This document shows positions 1 through 5,917 of a stretch of DNA of 5,917 bases, one piece after another. The notes beneath the pieces were generated by a model that saw only the letters and a program-made list of their open reading frames with translations, searched no databases and was not told the origin of the DNA. The translations under genes and the position numbers were made by a program. The stretch is from Paracoccaceae bacterium. GTDB lineage: Bacteria; Pseudomonadota; Alphaproteobacteria; Rhodobacterales; Rhodobacteraceae. How positions within the stretch are numbered: the stretch's first letter is position 1; each line of letters begins with the position of its first letter. Location of the stretch: contig DOHJ01000258.1 in NCBI GenBank assembly GCA_003535335.1, positions 1-5,917 on the forward strand, given 5' to 3'.

Positions 1-1104
1 CCTCTGCATAAATTCAGCATGTAGCGCTCCAGAGCCTTTGATACTGTTTAGTATATCAATCATATTACGTGGCGAAACTCCAAGTGCGTTAAGACCTGCT
101 ATCACTTCGGATAGAGATGTTCCTTCTGGTAATTCAGCTAAACCGGTGCCTTGTTCTTCCTTTATTGAAACAGAAGTACTTGGCACGACCACAGTTTGAC
201 CTGCTGCGAAGGGATTAGGTTGCACCACAATGGGTTGTTCTTCTATGCGTAATGTTAAATTTCCCTGCGATACGGCTACCCTTGATATACGAACATCTTC
301 GCCAAGAACAATTGTTCCTGAACGCTGATCTACAACCACCCTAGCTTTGCGTTGCGGGCTAACGCGTATATTTTCGACCTTGGAGAGCGCATGTGCAGGA
401 GATGCTTGACGTGTGGCTTTGATATCAAGCTCCACTGTTCCAGCGTCCAACATGCGAGACACTGTTCGACCAAACATTTTGTTGATTGTCTGCTCGATTC
501 TAATAGCTGTGGTGAAATCAGGCGTTCTCAATGCCAACCTTATTTTAGTTAGCCCAGCAAAATCAAAATCAACTTCGCGTTCAATATATGCTCCAGACGG
601 GATAACCCCGGATGTTGGAACACCCTGAACAACACTGCCAGCATCACCATCTGCAGATACACCACCGGCAATTACAGTGCCTTGACCGACTGCGTAAATT
701 TGTCCATCGGCAGCATTAAGCGGTGTCATTATCAGAGTTCCACCCAAAAGGCTTTTTGCATCACCGATCGCAGATACTGTCACATCAATGCGTCCGCCTG
801 CCCGTGAAAACGGGGGCAAATTGGCGGTTACAAAAACCGCTGCAACATTCTTGGGTCGAAATTGCTCGCCAGTGATGTTTACGCCCAAACGCTCTAAAAT
901 ATTAGACATAATTTCTTCGGTAAAAGGCGCATTTCTAATACCATCACCTGTTCCATTTAGACCCACAACAAGCCCATAACCAACCAAATCATTCCCTCTA
1001 ACCCCGTCAAACTCTACTAAATCTTTAATCCGAATTGGTGTGGCCGCAGATAAGGTTGGTAAAAAAAGAAACGTAACAAATAATAGAATAAGCTTATTGA
1101 TCAT
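1..1104 (-). CDS. flgI: Flagellar P-ring protein FlgI (3' end just outside the window)
   Basis: FlgI is exported by the Sec pathway and assembles in the periplasm into the P-ring, the peptidoglycan-level bushing around the flagellar rod. The frame is open for 368 codons from ATG at 1104 to the window edge. Residues 1-21 form a signal peptide: a Lys at position 4, a Leu/Phe-rich core, and likely cleavage near SAA|TPIRIKD. The mature start IRIKDLVEFDGVRGNDLVGYG (residues 24-44), followed by GLVVGLNGTGD, is a FlgI hallmark. Other recognisable family blocks are RIDVTVSAIGDAKSLLGGTL, LALRTPDFTTAIRI and RARVVVDQRSGTIVLGEDVR-like sequence. The last visible residues, GSGALHAEFMQR, match the usual FlgI C-terminus, so only a few residues and the stop should be missing (the E. 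coli protein has 365 residues). The start overlaps the flgL stop as ATGA, and no strong Shine-Dalgarno sequence precedes it, which suggests translational coupling. No cysteine is present. Confidence 0.97.
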   Translation of the reverse strand, partial: MINKLILLFVTFLFLPTLSAATPIRIKDLVEFDGVRGNDLVGYGLVVGLNGTGDGIRNAPFTEEIMSNILERLGVNITGEQFRPKNVAAVFVTANLPPFSRAGGRIDVTVSAIGDAKSLLGGTLIMTPLNAADGQIYAVGQGTVIAGGVSADGDAGSVVQGVPTSGVIPSGAYIEREVDFDFAGLTKIRLALRTPDFTTAIRIEQTINKMFGRTVSRMLDAGTVELDIKATRQASPAHALSKVENIRVSPQRKARVVVDQRSGTIVLGEDVRISRVAVSQGNLTLRIEEQPIVVQPNPFAAGQTVVVPSTSVSIKEEQGTGLAELPEGTSLSEVIAGLNALGVSPRNMIDILNSIKGSGALHAEFMQR

Positions 1105-2111
1105 CTTAGAAAATCCACAAGGCTAAGACGCGACATGCGTGCAGTTAAAGCATAAAGTGTTTCCAGTTGGGTTTGTACCGCTTGAAGTTCACTTGCTGTT
1201 TCGTAGGGGTCCACCGAAAGTAAATTTGCCTTTAGAATTTCCAATGCAGATGTTTCAGATGCGGACTGGACTGAAACGGTCTCTATATGTGCTTCTACAG
1301 TGCCAAGATTAGCGCGCATTTGGACTTGCTTTTCTCCGACTGAAAGCAAATTATCTCTTGCTGAATTTATGAGCTGTGTTTGTTCCGTAATGTTACCCGA
1401 TAAGACACCCTCAGAAACCAATGCTGCAAGCGCGAGACCTTTTAATGTATCACGAATTGTGGAATCATCTGCCGAGAACGAAATTTCAGCTTTTTGACCA
1501 GACCCGATAACAAACGGTGATAGTTTTGTGGTAGAACCCAAATATCCTGTTGTTTCATACCCGCCACCAGAGGCGTCAAACCAAGTATTTACGGCGGCCT
1601 CGACACCTGCTGCTGTCGTTTGTCCTGTAATTGCAATCTGTAAATCAGCAATTATAGAAGCGGCAGAGGCAAGTGCGGGTTTATCAGTTGCTGTACCTGC
1701 AAATAAACTGCGTCCTCCAACCTGAGTATTTAAGGCCGAAACAACCGCTTCAAATTTTTGATGCACATCAGCTGCTGTATTATCTATTTGAATCTGGCTA
1801 GCAGAATTTCCTGTTAGCATTAAGCTTGTAACTGCACTGATTGTTTGATCTTGTATATGTCCCATTGCAGTTTGCATCGTTGAAGCAAAATTTCCTGCCT
1901 CCATGGCTGAAGATTTGTACGCACGCAAAGCATTCAGAGATGTTTCTAAACCGGATGTTATCGTAAAATCGCCAGAGAACCTCTTTGAAACATCGCTGGT
2001 GTACCCCGTTGAAAGTTCAAGAGCTAATCGCGTTGCTGTGGTTTTAAGGTGTGTATTCTGCTGGCGTATCATAAATGTTTGCGCCATATCGCCAATTGAA
2101 GTCAGACTCAT
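1101..2111 (-). CDS. flgL: Flagellar hook-filament junction protein FlgL (HAP3)
   Basis: FlgL is the second junction protein between hook and filament. It is secreted through the flagellar type III apparatus and sits between FlgK and the first flagellin ring. The 336-residue product is flagellin-like with helical ends. Residues 1-100 are an N-terminal flagellin-type helical region (SIGDMAQTFMIRQQN, then LALELSTGY). The C-terminal helix carries DPYETASELQ (301-310) followed by AVQTQLETLYALTARMSRLSL, a tail typical of alphaproteobacterial FlgL. Length is close to the 317 residues of E. coli FlgL. The middle (about 130-230) is the less conserved exposed domain, with VGGRSLFAGT marking its beginning. 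The start at 2111 has AAGGA seven bases upstream, inside the end of flgK, and only two bases separate the genes. No cysteine is present. A flagellin assignment is less likely because the gene directly follows flgK and the C-terminus is FlgL-like. Confidence 0.95.
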   Translation of the reverse strand: MSLTSIGDMAQTFMIRQQNTHLKTTATRLALELSTGYTSDVSKRFSGDFTITSGLETSLNALRAYKSSAMEAGNFASTMQTAMGHIQDQTISAVTSLMLTGNSASQIQIDNTAADVHQKFEAVVSALNTQVGGRSLFAGTATDKPALASAASIIADLQIAITGQTTAAGVEAAVNTWFDASGGGYETTGYLGSTTKLSPFVIGSGQKAEISFSADDSTIRDTLKGLALAALVSEGVLSGNITEQTQLINSARDNLLSVGEKQVQMRANLGTVEAHIETVSVQSASETSALEILKANLLSVDPYETASELQAVQTQLETLYALTARMSRLSLVDFLR

Positions 2112-2113
2112 GA

Positions 2114-3568
2114 TTATATCCTTATTAGCGTTTGTATCAGCTCATCTATGGTTTGCATTACACGCGCATTGGCGGCAAAAGATTGCTCGACCAAAAGCAA
2201 TTGTTGCATCTCGTGATCAGTATCAACACCTGCTTCTAATTCTTGGTTTTTTAAGGTGTTTACTTTGGATAATGAAAATACAATCTCAGTTTCTGCAAAC
2301 TGGTGTTCGGCACCAATTATCGATAGAAAATCCGCTGATAAACCTGCTGCGGAACGTGATGCGCCTGAAAAGCCACCCGATAATGGCGCACGGTTTTGGG
2401 TCAGGGCTGATGACAGGTTTTGCAGTAGACTCGCATTGCCAACATCACCTTGTGTTACTGCGCCAATTCCATCGCGCAAACGCCAGATGGCACCACCAGA
2501 AACCGGATCAACCCGTGCGTTAATAGAAAGCCGTGTTGATAGACCGGGCTCGTTTATCAGAGAAAATGAGCTGCCAGAATCTGTAAATAACCCGGCATCA
2601 CCCACAGCCAGAGTTGAATCAGTTGCTGGGTTTTGAAACCGTTCTACCAAATCACGGGCAACGGCATCTAAATCTGCCTGCGCAGTCGTTGCCAGTTCAT
2701 CGCGGACCTGAAACAGGCCGCTTAATGATCCGCCGGCCATGATACCATTATTTGATGTGGATACGGGATTCCCATTCAAGGAAAGACCAGAAAGTGACCC
2801 GGCAGCCAAAGTCATATCTTCTGTAATCAAGCCAACACCGGTAAAACCAATTTCTGCAGCACGCCCGTCCAAAAGTATTGCACCCCCTGTGGTAACAAGT
2901 GCTATCTGACCTTTTTCACGCGCTATTGATCTCATTGGGACAATGGATGAAATTTGATCGACAAGCTGTTGGCGTTGATCCATAAGTCCAGATGCGTCCC
3001 GACCACTGCTATGTTGTGACAAGATTGATAGGTTTAGTTGCCGAATATTTTCCAGCGAGTCGTTTAGCTGGGTGACCTGCTGCGAGATTTCCTGATCTAC
3101 CTGCGTCCTCTGGGTTTGAATTTCACGAGAAATTTTATTAATATGGCCGGCAAGCCCCTGTGCAGTGCGTAACACATTCTGCAACCTAGGTTCGGAATCT
3201 GGGCGGCTGGCTGCATTAATAAATGCGGTGTCTAAGGCAGCTAGCCGGTCCGAGAGGGAACCCGGGTTTCCGGGCTCCCCAATCACATTTTCAATACGCC
3301 CCAAGAAACCCGCACGTGTTTGCGAATTGCCAAGGGAAGCATCGGCTAAACGCCGGTCATTTAAAACAACTTGGTCAACAATCCTTGATGTACCATCAAT
3401 ATATACACCTGATCCGCTATTTCCCAAAGTCCGCGATGATAAATTCAATTCACGGCGGCCATAGCCGTCAGTTAAGGCGTTTGATATATTGGACGATACA
3501 ATTTCAGCAGCCCGAGAAGATGCAGTTAACCCCGAAAGAGCATTGGTTAGTGCGCTTGCCATACTCAT
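2114..3568 (-). CDS. flgK: Flagellar hook-filament junction protein FlgK (HAP1)
   Basis: FlgK is the hook-associated protein that caps the finished hook and forms the first junction ring. It is exported by the flagellar type III system, so no signal peptide is expected and none is seen. The 484-residue product begins with the rod/hook/FlgK-family helix ending in NISNALTDGYGRR (27-39). A FlgK-type coiled region follows (about 90-200: GFLGRIENVIGEPGNPGSLS, then QQVTQLNDSLENIRQLN). It ends with the flg_C-type helix EQSFAANARVMQTIDELIQ (461-479). It is shorter than E. coli FlgK (547 residues), with the difference in the variable central domain. The start at 3568 (MSMAS) is preferred over ATG at 3562 because AGGAG lies nine bases upstream of the former and fifteen of the latter. 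The gene is 24 bases after flgE and two before flgL. No cysteine is present. Confidence 0.96.
   Translation of the reverse strand: MSMASALTNALSGLTASSRAAEIVSSNISNALTDGYGRRELNLSSRTLGNSGSGVYIDGTSRIVDQVVLNDRRLADASLGNSQTRAGFLGRIENVIGEPGNPGSLSDRLAALDTAFINAASRPDSEPRLQNVLRTAQGLAGHINKISREIQTQRTQVDQEISQQVTQLNDSLENIRQLNLSILSQHSSGRDASGLMDQRQQLVDQISSIVPMRSIAREKGQIALVTTGGAILLDGRAAEIGFTGVGLITEDMTLAAGSLSGLSLNGNPVSTSNNGIMAGGSLSGLFQVRDELATTAQADLDAVARDLVERFQNPATDSTLAVGDAGLFTDSGSSFSLINEPGLSTRLSINARVDPVSGGAIWRLRDGIGAVTQGDVGNASLLQNLSSALTQNRAPLSGGFSGASRSAAGLSADFLSIIGAEHQFAETEIVFSLSKVNTLKNQELEAGVDTDHEMQQLLLVEQSFAANARVMQTIDELIQTLIRI
2119..2123 (-). promoter_or_regulatory. Ribosome binding site of flgL inside the end of flgK
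   Basis: AAGGA on the minus strand lies seven bases before the flgL ATG at 2111 and within the last codons of flgK, whose stop is at 2114-2116. The position implies that ribosomes finishing flgK sit directly at the flgL start, so the two junction proteins are probably translated in linked amounts. Confidence 0.7.
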
Positions 3569-3577
3569 CGTTTTAGT

Positions 3578-3582
3578 CTCCT
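3578..3582 (-). promoter_or_regulatory. Ribosome binding site of flgK
   Basis: AGGAG on the minus strand lies nine bases before ATG at 3568 and fifteen before the second in-frame ATG at 3562. It therefore favours the upstream start and an MSMAS N-terminus. It lies in the 24-base gap after flgE. Confidence 0.75.
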
Positions 3583-3592
3583 AATCTCCAGA

Positions 3593-4900
3593 TCAACGTT
3601 TAATGTTCGTTGTCTCCTGTAGCATTTCATCAACTGTCTGGATTACTTTGGCATTTGATGAATATGCCCGCTGAGTTTGGATTAGAGCAGTTAATTCGCC
3701 TGCGACATCAGTAGTGGAGCTTTCACGGGCATATCCTTCTACAGAACCTGTTGGTCCGTCACCGGCATCCCAGAGGAAGAATGAACCAGAACTGGGAGAT
3801 ACCTGATAGGACTGATTGCTGAGTGAAATCAGCCCGTTTGTGTTTGGTACATCCACCAAAGGAACCTGATAAATACGACGGATAAAACCGGTGTCATAGG
3901 TTGCGCTAATATACCCATTATCATCAATTTCAACCGAAGTTAAATTCCCGACGGGCGATCCATCTTTGGTAATTGATGTTGGTGCAAAATTGTCAGATAA
4001 TTGCGTTAATCCATTTGGATCACCAACCCTGCCAATGGTCATAGTTATTGGACCGCCATCAACTGTTAGCGCAAGAGTACCTTCGGCTGCACTATACGCA
4101 CCCCCTGAAACCGTTGTAACAGATGCAAGTGTACCGCCATTTGCTCTGGTATCATCAAAGACCAATGTATATTCGCCAATGACTGCGCCGGCTTGTGCAG
4201 AATCCGTAATCTGCATTGTCCATGTATTGGAGGTGCCAGCCCCCGGTACTGTTGGCACAAAAGAAATATCCAGAGTTTCCGATGTGCCCAGATTGCCGAA
4301 ATATTCCACTGACAATGGCAGCGTATCACCTGATGCACCGACAGCAGTTTCAGTGGCAGGCAGGTTAACACCCAAATTTATTTGTGTTGTCGGATCACCT
4401 GCAGACTGGTTGGCATTTATAACCACGGGCTCAAGACCAGATATTGTATCTCTTGGATATGTTGCGATGGTGCCGTCAGATTCAGCTGGCCACCCCAATA
4501 GAACCAAACCTGATTCAGTTTTCAACACCCCGTTTGAATCTGTATGGAATGATCCAGTCCTAGTCATCATTAACGGTTGATCACCTGATGCATTGCCGAG
4601 TGATATTGCAGTCGTTACAGGTAGCATCCCACGACCACCAACAGCGATATCCATTGCATTACTGGTAGAAATCAATCCGCCACGTTCTTCTATTAACCGC
4701 GCCGTGGATGCGCGAACGCCCCCGGCTGAGTATTTTCCGGTGCCGGCACCGCTATTGATTACAAGTGATTCAAAATTGGCCTCGGCCCGCTTATAGCCGT
4801 AAGTGCCGGAGTTTGCGATGTTGTCGGAAATGGTTGCCAAGCGTGTTGCATTGGACGCCAAGCCGGCCACGCCTGCATTTAGGGAAGAGGAAATTGTCAT
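3593..4900 (-). CDS. flgE: Flagellar hook protein FlgE
   Basis: FlgE polymerises into the hook, the flexible universal joint outside the cell, after export through the flagellar type III apparatus. The 435-residue product has the axial-protein layout. The N-terminal rod-type helix ends in NIANSGTYGYKR (27-38). The D1 segment DIAVGGRGML (84-93) is followed by MMTRTGSFHTDSNGVLKTES. A Thr/Gly/Ser-rich central D2-like region spans about 150-370 (it includes IGEYTLVFDD and VDGGPITMTIG). A C-terminal helix carries QRAYSSNAKVIQTVDEML (410-427) and ends NIKR. QVSPSSGSFFLWDAGDGPTG just before the C-terminal helix occupies the usual FlgE position. Length is a little above E. coli FlgE (402). FlgF and FlgG share the terminal helices, but the long D2 region and the following flgK-flgL favour FlgE. 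AAAGG lies six bases before the ATG. It is the first gene of the flagellar run, after 251 non-coding bases. No cysteine is present. Confidence 0.95.
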   Translation of the reverse strand: MTISSSLNAGVAGLASNATRLATISDNIANSGTYGYKRAEANFESLVINSGAGTGKYSAGGVRASTARLIEERGGLISTSNAMDIAVGGRGMLPVTTAISLGNASGDQPLMMTRTGSFHTDSNGVLKTESGLVLLGWPAESDGTIATYPRDTISGLEPVVINANQSAGDPTTQINLGVNLPATETAVGASGDTLPLSVEYFGNLGTSETLDISFVPTVPGAGTSNTWTMQITDSAQAGAVIGEYTLVFDDTRANGGTLASVTTVSGGAYSAAEGTLALTVDGGPITMTIGRVGDPNGLTQLSDNFAPTSITKDGSPVGNLTSVEIDDNGYISATYDTGFIRRIYQVPLVDVPNTNGLISLSNQSYQVSPSSGSFFLWDAGDGPTGSVEGYARESSTTDVAGELTALIQTQRAYSSNAKVIQTVDEMLQETTNIKR

Positions 4901-4906
4901 ATTGCG

Positions 4907-4911
4907 CCTTT
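4907..4911 (-). promoter_or_regulatory. Ribosome binding site of flgE
   Basis: The minus strand carries AAAGG six bases before the flgE ATG at 4900. It is a modest Shine-Dalgarno match that supports this start, which also gives the family-typical N-terminus. Confidence 0.6.
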
Positions 4912-4961
4912 CTGCTGCATCAACCTAAACGGTTTCAGAGAGCAGCAATAAGGCCACATTA

Positions 4962-4976
4962 TTAACATGGCACTAA
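4962..4976 (-). promoter_or_regulatory. Candidate CtrA-binding site upstream of flgE
   Basis: On the minus strand the sequence reads TTAG-N7-TTAA. It differs by one base from the alphaproteobacterial CtrA full site TTAA-N7-TTAA, with exact spacing between half-sites. It lies 61-75 bases upstream of the flgE start, a plausible place for an activator at the -35 region of a flagellar promoter. CtrA is known to control flagellar genes in Caulobacter and in several Rhodobacterales. I cannot assign a clear -10 element; TTATTG about 4942-4947 is a weak possibility. AT-rich sites like this can occur by chance, so the call is tentative. Confidence 0.4.
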
Positions 4977-5036
4977 CAGATAAAATTCAACCTATTTCAG
5001 TTTCTCAAAGCTTTTAGGAATGGGTAATGGAGAGTG

Positions 5037-5052
5037 CAGGCATTGTTGCCTG
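5037..5052. repeat. Perfect inverted repeat (hairpin) in the cpdB-flgE gap
   Basis: CAGGCA-TTGT-TGCCTG gives a perfect 6-bp stem with a 4-base loop on either strand. It has no T run on either side, so it is not a textbook intrinsic terminator. It could help end or protect the cpdB transcript, act as a protein-binding palindrome, or be fortuitous. Its position, about 100 bases after the cpdB stop and 137 before the flgE start, fits either a 3' end structure or an upstream operator. Confidence 0.5.
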
Positions 5053-5105
5053 TGTGGTGCCTTTGTCAGCTGTAAGCAGCATATTACTATCCAAAAACTT
5101 CATAT

Positions 5106-5125
5106 GCCATGATCTAGGGCATGAT
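5106..5125. repeat. Tandem 8-bp near-identical direct repeats
   Basis: On the plus strand GCCATGAT (5106-5113) and GGCATGAT (5118-5125) differ at one base and are separated by CTAG, giving a 12-bp period. The same region can pair as ATGCC/GGCAT (5104-5108 with 5118-5122, a 9-base loop). It lies just beyond the end of cpdB. It may be a protein-binding site or chance similarity; nothing in the sequence identifies a binding factor. Confidence 0.3.
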
Positions 5126-5151
5126 AATAACACGGCGCAGTTTTCGCTGCT

Positions 5152-5917
5152 TTAAAGTTTGATGCGGAATCGAGAAAAACCTTCTGGACCGTCCCCAGCG
5201 GGTTCAATTGTAAGCTGCTTTAGGTCATGAATGTAATCTTGCGCTTTTGGTCCTGTATCAAACAGAACTGTGGTTCCGGGCAACGATTTAAAAGCCCAAT
5301 TTCCGTCGGCTTTTGGATTTATGGTGCCTTGTTCAACGATATATCGCACGATTACATCGCGGTTGGTGTCAGGCGCTTCAAAAACGATCGTGTTACCTTC
5401 GGCCCCCGGAAAGTCGCCGCCACCAGAGGCGCGGTAATTGTTGGTGGCAATGATAAATTCCATACCCTCTGTTACGGGTTTTCCCTGAAATCTCAGGTTA
5501 ACAATGCGGCGGGCAGATGGATTAATTTCTTCGCCTTTTGGCCCGAAACGCGATGGTTGGCTGATGTCGATCTGGTATGTGACGCCATCAATTACATCAA
5601 AATTATAACTGGGAAAATCAGGGTTTAACAGCACCTGATCGACTTTGCCCACTTCGACCTGATTGAACATTCCGGCAGAGCGCTCCAGCCAGCTTTTTAC
5701 TTGTGCACCGGTCACTTTAACTGCCCGAACTGTGTTTGGGTATAAGTACAAATCTGAAATGCTTTTAATGGCCACGTTTCCTATGGCCACGTCGGTATAA
5801 TATTCCGGTCCACCACGGCCACCAGCCTTGAACGGGGCAGTGGCAGACAGGATTGGCAGATCAGCATATTCTGTGCCTTTCAACATTTCGCCGACATACC
5901 ATTTCTGTGCGATTGAA
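5152..5917 (-). CDS. cpdB: 2',3'-cyclic-nucleotide 2'-phosphodiesterase/3'-nucleotidase, C-terminal part
   Basis: CpdB-type enzymes hydrolyse 2',3'-cyclic nucleotides to 3'-nucleotides and then to nucleosides in the periplasm, salvaging RNA breakdown products and phosphate. Only the last 254 residues are visible; the frame is still open at the window edge, and the start, signal peptide and N-terminal metallophosphatase domain lie outside (E. coli CpdB has 647 residues). What is seen is the 5'-nucleotidase C-terminal, substrate-binding domain: LPILSATAPFKAGGRGGP (fragment residues 20-37), DLYLYPNTVRAVKVTG (55-70), YNFDVIDGVTYQIDISQP (104-121) and TNNYRASGGGDFPG (158-171). The GGRGGP and YNFDVIDGV blocks resemble CpdB more than UshA or other 5'-nucleotidases. 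The product ends FRIKL with no C-terminal anchor. It has the same orientation as the flagellar genes but is separated by 251 bases and has no known flagellar role, so it is probably a separate transcription unit. Confidence 0.93.
   Translation of the reverse strand, partial: SIAQKWYVGEMLKGTEYADLPILSATAPFKAGGRGGPEYYTDVAIGNVAIKSISDLYLYPNTVRAVKVTGAQVKSWLERSAGMFNQVEVGKVDQVLLNPDFPSYNFDVIDGVTYQIDISQPSRFGPKGEEINPSARRIVNLRFQGKPVTEGMEFIIATNNYRASGGGDFPGAEGNTIVFEAPDTNRDVIVRYIVEQGTINPKADGNWAFKSLPGTTVLFDTGPKAQDYIHDLKQLTIEPAGDGPEGFSRFRIKL

Larger units (their letters stand above)
4901..5151 (-). other. cpdB-flgE intergenic region
   Basis: These 251 bases are the only sizeable non-coding stretch. They must contain the 3' end of the cpdB transcript and, most likely, the promoter of flgE-flgK-flgL-flgI. 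On the minus strand, in order, I see a short 4-bp stem just after the cpdB stop (5137-5150), a pair of 8-bp direct repeats (5106-5125), a perfect 6-bp hairpin (5037-5052), a CtrA-like box (4962-4976) and the flgE ribosome site (4907-4911). A 22-codon frame (5014-5082) is present but unconvincing. No classical rho-independent terminator (GC-rich stem followed by a T run) is visible in either direction. Confidence 0.8.

Noticed and set aside
1903..2523. Plus-strand open frame of 206 codons spanning the flgL-flgK junction
   Set aside because: It lies opposite the conserved start of flgL and end of flgK, has no recognisable domain, and its Leu-, His- and Trp-rich content fits a shadow frame.
2256..2636. 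Plus-strand open frame of 126 codons
   Set aside because: It lies entirely opposite flgK and shows no family features.
3966..4580. Plus-strand open frame of 204 codons
   Set aside because: It is antisense to the middle of flgE, which is strongly recognisable on the other strand. The translation is Pro/Val/Ser-rich with no known motif, as expected for the complement of a Thr/Gly-rich gene.
4925..4936. AAAC-G-GTTT palindrome in the flgE leader
   Set aside because: Four-base arms around one base are too short to call an operator and are likely chance.
5014..5082. 22-codon minus-strand frame in the cpdB-flgE gap (starts MLLTADKG)
   Set aside because: It has only a weak GGAT upstream, no recognisable peptide features, and overlaps the hairpin. 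A frame this short is expected by chance.
5137..5150. Short stem GCAG/CTGC right after the cpdB stop as a terminator
   Set aside because: The stem has only four pairs and is not followed by a T run, so it does not support a rho-independent terminator call.
5227..5628. Plus-strand open frame of 133 codons
   Set aside because: It is antisense to the conserved C-terminal domain of cpdB, with no recognisable protein family.
1..5917. A hidden novel system, mobile element, CRISPR array or RNA gene
   Set aside because: Nearly all sequence is accounted for by five well-known genes. No long repeats, spaced repeat arrays, transposase or integrase fragments, or tRNA-like cloverleaf sequences were seen on either strand.

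Overview
The window holds five genes, all on the minus strand. Four are structural genes of a bacterial flagellum and the fifth is the 3' end of a periplasmic nucleotide phosphatase. In the direction of transcription (high to low coordinates) the order is cpdB (C-terminal part only), a 251-base intergenic region, flgE (hook), flgK and flgL (hook-filament junction proteins) and flgI (P-ring), which runs off the low-coordinate edge probably only a few codons before its stop.

The source looks like an alphaproteobacterium, most likely a Rhodobacterales (roseobacter-type) member with moderate GC content. I infer this from the style of the FlgE, FlgK and FlgL proteins, for example the DIAVGGRGML segment of FlgE and the DPYETASELQ tail of FlgL, from the compact flgE-flgK-flgL-flgI order, and from a CtrA-like box ahead of flgE. 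No database search was possible, so the genus is unknown.

flgE, flgK, flgL and flgI are packed as one operon. The spacings are 24 bases (flgE-flgK), 2 bases (flgK-flgL) and a 4-base ATGA overlap (flgL-flgI), with no room for internal promoters or terminators. The products are used at successive points in flagellar assembly. FlgI forms the P-ring bushing around the rod in the periplasm, FlgE polymerises into the hook, and FlgK and FlgL cap the hook and connect it to the flagellin filament. The only sizeable non-coding stretch is the cpdB-flgE gap, which must hold the end of the cpdB transcript and probably the operon promoter. It contains a CtrA-like TTAG-N7-TTAA site, a perfect 6-bp hairpin and a pair of 8-bp near-identical direct repeats.

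The long open frames on the plus strand are antisense shadows of these conserved genes. I see no mobile element, CRISPR array, RNA gene or sign of a new system. The points most worth a second look are the candidate CtrA site, the complete absence of cysteine from all five products (notably FlgI, whose enterobacterial relatives need a disulfide), and the dependence of flgI on translation of flgL.
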